Source: Panax quinquefolius
Lineage: Eukaryota; Streptophyta; Magnoliopsida; Apiales; Araliaceae
Assembly: GCA_020205615.1 (NCBI GenBank)
Contig: CM035165.1
Coordinates: 30,291,544 to 30,355,543, forward strand
DNA: 64,000 bases
Direction: 5' to 3'
The notes beneath the pieces are model-generated. The model was not told where the DNA came from. It saw only the letters and a program-made list of their open reading frames with translations, and ran no database searches. Positions 57,613 to 64,000 of the stretch are shown here, piece after piece; within the stretch, counting starts at the first letter, position 1; each line of letters begins with the position of its first letter. A program made the position numbers and the translations under genes.

Positions 57613-60311
57613 TCAGAAGACCTCAAATTTTTTAAATAAAAAGGAATTTCCTTTATTTATTATTTTGAAATAGTAAGGGTTGATTTGATTAATGTGGATA
57701 GTTAAGGGTTAAATATGCAAATATTTCAAAATAAGCAAGTGGTTGGTTATAAAATATTCATTATCGCTTGGGAATATTCGTTGGTCGTGGAATATTCAGA
57801 TCGCTTGGGAATATTCGTACGACCACAAGCACCATGTGTGGGCCCTATAACTGAAAGCGATCGATGAAGAAAACGACATAAATATAAGTTGTTTTTAAAT
57901 AATGCACAGAGTTGTTATCAAGTAATACATCATTGAAACCCCCGTGGTTAAAACACACTAATACGCCGCTTGTCGAACAAAGAAGACACCAGATTCGCAC
58001 CAATTATTGATTCTTACGTAGTAGAAGGCACTACTCAATAATGGTTATGTGAATTATCGCTCAAAGATTTTATCGAGTTAATAATTGTCGCTATTGATAT
58101 TTTATATCATTGTTGTTTCAATAATTGTCATTACACAAGATTTTCATTATCGGCTAATAATTCATATTATCCTAATAATATTATTAGATAACATTATTGG
58201 CAATGTCTAGAAAGTTCTGTCTAAGGAGAGGTTTGGTCACCTAATCACGCCAAGAAGAAGAAATTTTATCGAAAGCCCCTCTTCCTGAACCGCCTCGTTG
58301 TCATAATATTGTGATTTCGTAATATTATTTGTGAATAATTAATTATTGATTTATATGATGAGGAAAATATTGATTTTATGTGGATATAGATGGAGAAAAT
58401 TTTTAAATGACAATTGTTGAAAATTAATATTTTATCTTTTTCTCGATAAAATAATTCATTTAAATATATTATTTTAATAATATATTAACTGTGATATTTT
58501 TACAACGTAATGTGGGATATATGAGTATACGAGGAGGAAGAGTATTTTTGTTGCAATAAATGTTTAAAACATGTTAAACATGCTTGTGGACCCCATTTAT
58601 CGAATCAAATTTGATTATATATTTGTAAAATTGCCCGCTTGTGGATTTTGGCCAATTTCTGATTTGAATTTGGAAAACTTTCTTCGCAAAGTTGTAGAGA
58701 ATTGAATTTCCTATAAAAACTCGCGAGATTCGAATTTTCTGATGAAAGGGCTATTTATTATGAATTATTGAAGTTCAAGTTCAAATAATCGATTTTTGAA
58801 GTTTAAAATATTTAAAATTAGAAAACGTTTTTTTTATTTTTTCTAGAAGGTGGTATGTGTTTGATGGCTGAAATCAGATTCTAGACATGTGTAGAAAATA
58901 ATATAATTATATTATTAATTTATTAAATTTTTCGCTTTTTGTGTTCTAAGCAATTTCCTATAAATAGGTGCTTAGTTAGAATTGAAAATCACACCGTAAA
59001 TCAAGTTTTCTCTCTATATTATCGAGTTTATTCTTGTGAGTATTTTGAGTATACTTTGAGTATTGCTATACGCAAGTGCAAGTCCAAGTCATAGCCTATA
59101 TCCTGTTTCATTTGTAAGATCGATCTTCGAGGTAAGGATATTATTTTTTTCAGAATGATATTATTTCTTCAATATCATTATATCAAATGTTGATCCAAGT
59201 TTTTATCAAATTTGGAACTTTTTCATGCTCTGGGTTACTATTCATGGGGTTACTATTCATGAGTTACTATTCACGAAGTTACTATTCACGAAGTTACTAT
59301 TCACGAAGTTACTATTCACGAAAGTACTATTCACGAAGCGTGAAGATGTTTTTGTGGAATTTCTATCTTTGGTGTTCTGAGTTATTATTCACGATATTTA
59401 AGACTATTCACGATACAAGACTATTCACGATACTCAGACTATTCAATAAAAAATAAAATTTCTTCTTTTCGTCTCAAAATATCTATTTCGGATACTAACT
59501 CGATCAGATCCATGTTTTGATCATTCTCGAATTTTACACCACTATGATTATTTTTGAGGTATTTTTGGACGTGGATAAAACCAAGTACTAATCCTTAATC
59601 CTTAATCCTTGTCATTTTGTTTCACCGGATTCGCTTTTAAAAAATATTTTCATCATCCTCATTTTAAATGATGATATTATTGAATATCTTCGCCCGTAAA
59701 GCAAAGATGAATGATTTCAAGAATATCTTTCGCCTCAGAGGCAAAAGATGAACAGTGTTGAGATGAATACGATCGATTGATTAATATCTTGGCTCAGAGT
59801 GCAAAGATGAACAGTGTTTAAATGAATACGACTAATCGATGAATATCTTTGGCCTCAGAAAGGCAAAGATGAATATTTGATTCGTGATGTATATCGATTG
59901 ATGTTACAGGTGGATAAAATATTGATGATGGACCGTTAAATTCATAGATTATAGTAGATTTCATTCTCTACTTAACTCTTCTAATGAATGAATTATTATT
60001 TCACGCGTAATATTGATTAAAACTTGTTGTCTATTGTATTCTATCGATTTTTCCCTCGTCAAGACTAACGATAATTTGTCAGATATTATCTTAGTCATAA
60101 TATTCTTTATCGGGCTAGTCGAGCTCACCCTTTCCTTGTTGTTCCATTTTTCTTCTCGTGAGGCTAATGCGTGGTATAGAATGTAATGTAGTAATACTAG
60201 TACTAATGAATCAATGGGTATGGAATGAAGGTTCTAGAGAGTTGTTTCATATTCCAATGAGCAATTCATTTTAGTAGTCCTCACCATTTTGTAAAATAAT
60301 GAATCAATAAT
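57613..60311 (+). repeat. 3' LTR of element H, truncated at the end
   Basis: Aligned with 51246-53890. TATA box 58958-58967; TTACTATTCACGAAG array 59230-59445; CAAAGATG modules 59690-59880. At 60165-60270 it contains about 70 extra bases relative to the 5' LTR. At about 60311 it switches into the end of a minus-strand LTR. Confidence 0.85.
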
Positions 60312-60358
60312 TATATTTATAGAAAATTCATCTTTATTCAAAAAGTTGGGGTCTTACA

Positions 60359-61800
60359 ACCTCCCCTTCTTATGAAATTTCGCCCTCAAAATTAGGGTAC
60401 GACCGGTATATCAAGAGGTAAGGATACCTTGACTTCATTTCGCATTCTAACTCCCAAGTCATTTCCTCAACATCGTGGTTTCTCCATAAAACTTTGACTT
60501 GAGGTATAAACTTGAGCGTAGAATATGTTCCTTCTTATCCAAGTTTTGAACAGAACCTCTTCATACATCAAATCTTCCGTTATTTCGTCCTGGTTCTAAC
60601 TCAATAATGTGGTTCGGTCTTCCACATATTTACGTAATATGGATATGTGAAAACGTTATGAACACTTAGACATACTTCAAGTAAAAGCGAGTCTATAGCC
60701 ACGCTTCCTACTCGATCGAGGATTAAAATGGGCCGATGAATCGAGGATCGAGCTTTTTCTCTCTTTCTAATTCTCAGAACTCCTTTCCATGGAGCAACTC
60801 GTAATAACACATGATCTCCTATATCAAATTCCACGCCCTTTCGATGAAGATTAAGATAACTCTTTTGTCGATCTTGTAAGGTTTTTATACGTTTTCGATC
60901 GTTTGAATCTTTTCCGTAGTCATACGCATCAACTCTCGGCCCCAACAACGTTGTTTCACCCACCTCATCCCAAAGAACCGAGAACGACACTTCCTTCCAT
61001 ACAACGCTTCGAATGGAGCCATGCCAATACTTGCTTGATATCTATTGTTGTAGGAAAACTCCACCAATGGTAAGAACTTGTCCCAACTTCCTTTGAAGTC
61101 AAGGACACAGAGTCTTAATAGACCTTCAAGAGTTTGAATAGTCCTCTCCGACTGTCCGTCCGTTTGAGGATGATATGCCGAGCTAAATCGTAAATCTGTG
61201 CAATAGCTTTTTGCAAACTAACACAAAATCGTGAAGTGAATCTTGGGTCTCGATCAGAAACTATGGATACTTAAGATACCATGTCATTTCTTCTTAAATC
61301 TCGTTTATGTACATACGATGAGCAAGACATTCAAGTGTATAAGTTTCTCGATCGGAAGAAATGAGCAGACTTGGTTAATCTATCAATAATGACCCAAATC
61401 GCATCTACGCCTCGAGAAACCTTAGGAAGACCAAGAACTAAATCCATGGTAATGTGCTCCCACTTCCATTCTCGAATTTCAAGTGGTTGCAATGACCTTT
61501 TGGTACTTGATGCTCCGCTTTAACTCTTGACAAGTTAGACACCTTAAGATAAATAACGCTATCTCTCTCTTCATATTGCTTCCACCAAAATGTATGTATT
61601 TAATATCATGATACATTTTGGTACTCCTCAAGATGGATTGCAAATGGTGTGTGTTGTGCGCTCCATCATGATTTTATACTTTAAATCGTGGTCGTTAGGA
61701 ACACAAAGTCTAGAGTTGACTCAAGTATTCTTCTTCTTCATCGATTCTTGCTTCCGTGATAGCACCTTCTTCGCACTTTCTTCCTCATACGCATCAATTT
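60359..61800 (-). pseudogene. Integrase with chromodomain of element I
   Basis: ORF 61067-60885 reads [27 protein letters not shown], the end of the catalytic core with the third acidic residue region. The next frame (60990-60601) carries KGVEFDIGDHVLLRVAPWKG and the GPF-like region. The chromodomain tail lies at 60610-60375. The HHCC finger maps to about 61600-61500. Several frame breaks. Confidence 0.87.
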
Positions 61801-62099
61801 CTGTGTCTCTAGCTTGAGCAGCCTTTTAACTTTATCAATTAAAGTTAGTTCTACTCAGATATTCGCCATCATCACATGGGTCCCTCGAGTTTTTAACTCT
61901 ATCTCCATCCTTTGCAAGTCACACAAATGGGCCTTTCCGTTGACAATATCGCATTCAGACTTGTGATATGATCTTTTACTTAATACGTCACTACCACGCT
62001 CGCTTTTCCGTGATGGTATTGGATGGTATGATCATAATCATCAATAGTTCAAGCCAACGTCGTTGTCGTGATTTTGAGTTCCTTTTGAGTGAAGAAATA

Positions 62100-62345
62100 T
62101 TTGAGGCTTTTATGATCCGTAAAGATCTCCACCTTCTCTCCATACAAGTAATGCCTCCAAATCTTTAAGTAAGAAGATAACAAATGCCAACTCTAGATCA
62201 TGAGTAGGATAATTCCTCTCATATTCTTTGAGTTGTCTTGAGGCATAGGCTATGACTTTTCCATGTCGCATGAGAACACATCCCAACCCTTTGCCCAAAC
62301 ATCATCAGAGATGACAAATCCCTCCGAACCGGATGGTATTGTCGT
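62100..62345 (-). pseudogene. RNase H of element I
   Basis: ORF 62298-62110 has [20 protein letters not shown] and [13 protein letters not shown], the same blocks as in element A. The frame shifts before FTDHKSLKY. Confidence 0.86.
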
Positions 62346-62349
62346 AACA

Positions 62350-63010
62350 GTCTTTAAATGAGTCTCCTCTTGAGTTCTTGAAAACTCTTCTCACATTCTT
62401 CACTCCAACCAAACTTTGTATCTTTCCGAGTCACCGAAGTCAATGGAGTAGCGATTCAAGAAAATCCTTCCACTAATCTCCGATAATAACCGCCTAAACC
62501 GAGAAAGCTACGTTCTTTCATCATCGATTTAGGTTGCTCCAAACTTTGAATTGCTTCAATCTTTGTCGGGTCAACAGATATTCCATGACTTGATATTACG
62601 TGCCCAAGGAATGCTACTTCCTCGCCGTAACTCGCATTTCTTCAACTCGCATAAAGCTTGTATTCACAAATCTTTTGGAGTGTCACCTCAAGTGTTGCTC
62701 ATGATCTTCACGGCTTTTGGAATAAATAAGGATGTCATCAATAAAGACGACCACAAAGTGATCCAAATATTCCTTGAATACTTGATTCATCATATCCATG
62801 AAGGCAAAGAGGAGCATTAGTCAATCCAAAGGACATGACTAAGAATTCATAATGCCCGCATCGAGTTCAAAGCCGCCTTTGGAATGTCATTGGTTCTAAT
62901 CTTCAATTGGTGATATCCTAACGAAGATCAATCTTTGAAAAGAATTTGGCGGGTCAAACAGTCAGAATACGCGGCGGGTCAAACAGATTCATCGATACGT
63001 GGCAAAGTCG
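62350..63010 (-). pseudogene. Reverse transcriptase of element I, N-terminal part deleted
   Basis: The coding sequence for the [15 protein letters not shown] block is present on the minus strand near 62770-62690. As in element A, the RT N-terminal half is missing. The join near 62950-63010 is messier, however, with a GGCGGGTCAAACAG piece duplicated (62948 and 62971). Confidence 0.8.
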
Positions 63011-63640
63011 GATACTCCCATCTTTCTTCTTCATTTAATGGGGGGAGAAGTAGGGTTTAAGTTCAAGTTTAGAGCTATTCGAGAATACGCCTTGAAATTT
63101 ATTAACAATAGAAATATCGCTCAAACCGGGAAATATTTTTGTTTAAATCATTTTTGTTTGACATGAGCTAAGAAAGCTTGACATCCGCTTTTTTTCAATA
63201 AACTAATAGCTTTTATGGCTTGAGATGACCGTGATTGATTTTAATGGTTTAGTCGCTTGAATTCAAGATAATAGGTTGATTAGGAATATGAAAGCTAACA
63301 ACCTTACTTAAAACAATCAATTTTTGCATGATGAGTAGTTAACCAATCAATCCCTTGTAATCACGTCAAATACAAGTATTTTCAATGAAATAAGATCTAC
63401 AGGTGTAATGTGAGGGTACCGATTTGAACCAAACAAGACTTATAAACAGTGGATGTAATGAAGGTTTCTCCCAATGGAGTTTCCAAATAAGTCAAAGTCT
63501 AATTTCTCCGGAGTCAAATTTAATCGATGAGCGCAAGTAGAGAAATAAAAGAATGGGTAGAACCCAGATCAAATAAAGTATAGACTTCGCTAGAGTTTAT
63601 GATAAGCTTACCCGTGATGACCTCATTCGGGTTCCTCGCT
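63010..63640 (-). pseudogene. Protease of element I, active site reads DLG
   Basis: ORF 63798-63520 runs from the nucleocapsid into VYTLFDLGSTHSFIS. The expected DTG catalytic triplet of element A reads DLG here (ACCCAGATCAAA against ACCTGTATCAAA). The change sits at a spot where neighbouring bases also differ, so it may be a sequence error. Confidence 0.82.
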
Positions 63641-64000
63641 TTTCGGGAGGTCACAACAAACGCTCTCCTCAGACTACTGGGCTTTGACTTTTTCGGGACT
63701 ACCTTTGGTGCCTCCATCCTAGTTGAACTTGTCTTTGGTGAACGACAAAATTGGGCTAAGTGACCTTCTTCCACAATTATAACATGTTTTGACGGCATCG
63801 CGCATAATTTGGATCGATGTGTCCTCCCTCACGCATTTGAAGCATACAATAGTGGTCGTTCTCCTTCCTTAACAATGGGTGTCCGGTGCCGACTTCTTTC
63901 CATCATTGTTGAATCTCCTCTTCTTGAAATGTTCATTCTTATTGTTTTGGCTTCGATTACCACCAAGTGGTTACCATTTCGCCTCTGTTGATTCCCTCCA
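63640..64000 (-). pseudogene. Gag nucleocapsid of element I
   Basis: The basic linker and zinc-knuckle region matches 2400-2760 of element A. The second knuckle ends GHLAQFC; its N-terminal half is shifted (AIIVEEGHL-like). The remaining gag lies beyond the right edge. Confidence 0.85.

Larger units (their letters stand above)
51246..60311 (+). mobile_element. Chromovirus H, plus strand, two LTRs, lacks RT and RNase H
   Basis: 5' LTR 51246-54076, PBS 54079-54090, altered gag, nucleocapsid, protease, integrase with chromodomain, polypurine tract 57599-57612, 3' LTR 57613-60311. The internal part is only 3.5 kb. Both LTRs lack the first 15 or so canonical bases, and the 3' LTR stops about 180 bp early. 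The two LTRs are very similar by eye, so the copy may be fairly young. It would need RT from another element. Confidence 0.88.
60312..64000 (-). mobile_element. Chromovirus I (A family), cut by the right edge
   Basis: A 47-bp LTR remnant ending GGGGTCTTACA (60312-60358) and a polypurine tract (60359-60372) are followed on the minus strand by integrase with chromodomain, RNase H, RT, protease and nucleocapsid to the right edge. 61165-64000 is collinear with 1-2900 and very similar, so I and A are sister copies. Confidence 0.92.

Noticed and set aside
59187..59456. 89-codon plus-strand frame with repeated YYSRS
   Set aside because: It is the translation of the TTACTATTCACGAAG minisatellite in LTR H.

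Overview
This is a plant nuclear window, most likely from an eudicot. One single-exon host gene sits in a sea of nested, mostly decayed LTR retrotransposons. The base composition is AT-rich, with several (TA)n tracts and a Stowaway-type MITE. There is also one run of 100 N at 41174-41273, which looks like a scaffold gap of unspecified size. I see no bacterial, organellar, rRNA or tRNA genes and no CRISPR array.

Layout. (1) 1-6180: minus-strand Ty3/gypsy chromovirus A of the Tekay/Del type. Its gag-pol is cut by the left edge, its PBS matches initiator Met tRNA, and its 5' LTR is 2.4 kb. (2) 6181-8176: unassigned DNA, a dispersed repeat 'D' and a GC-rich repeat. (3) 8177-18830: compound chromovirus block C (LTR, gag-pol, part-LTR, part-pol, part-LTR), bounded on both sides by (TA)n. 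(4) 18831-21713: non-coding DNA with a fold-back, a CCGAA/TTCGG-rich segment and a second copy of D. (5) 21714-35240: a 13.5 kb Tat/Retand-like Ty3/gypsy element B inserted into D. It carries minus-strand gag-pol, a 42-bp tandem array and, on the opposite strand, an extra gene with an apparent intron. A 2.4 kb solo LTR of the A family lies inside that extra gene. (6) 35241-41173: the end of D, a Stowaway MITE, and an MCTP/FTIP-type C2-domain membrane protein gene with a probable spliced 5' leader. Two single-base deletions break its reading frame in this assembly. (7) 41274-64000: a second cluster of chromovirus pieces. These are E (minus), F (plus LTR piece), G (minus gag plus LTR), H (plus, with both LTRs, lacking RT and RNase H) and I (minus, running off the right edge, nearly a copy of A). 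LTRs in opposite orientation abut here and form kilobase-scale inverted repeats.

How it fits together. The host gene is the only locus likely to work for the plant; MCTPs tether ER to plasma membrane at plasmodesmata and help traffic FT-like proteins. Everything else is transposon biology: targeting (chromodomain integrases), nesting, solo-LTR formation, internal deletion and inverted rearrangement. Near-identical repeats differ by many small indels, and the host gene carries two 1-bp deletions. Some of the breaks may therefore be uncorrected long-read errors rather than mutations.

The most unusual items are three. First, the antisense gene of B, with a predicted intron and a coiled-coil tail. 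Second, the acidic coiled-coil segment that replaces the gag capsid region in element H. Third, the compound block C. None is proven to be a new system.
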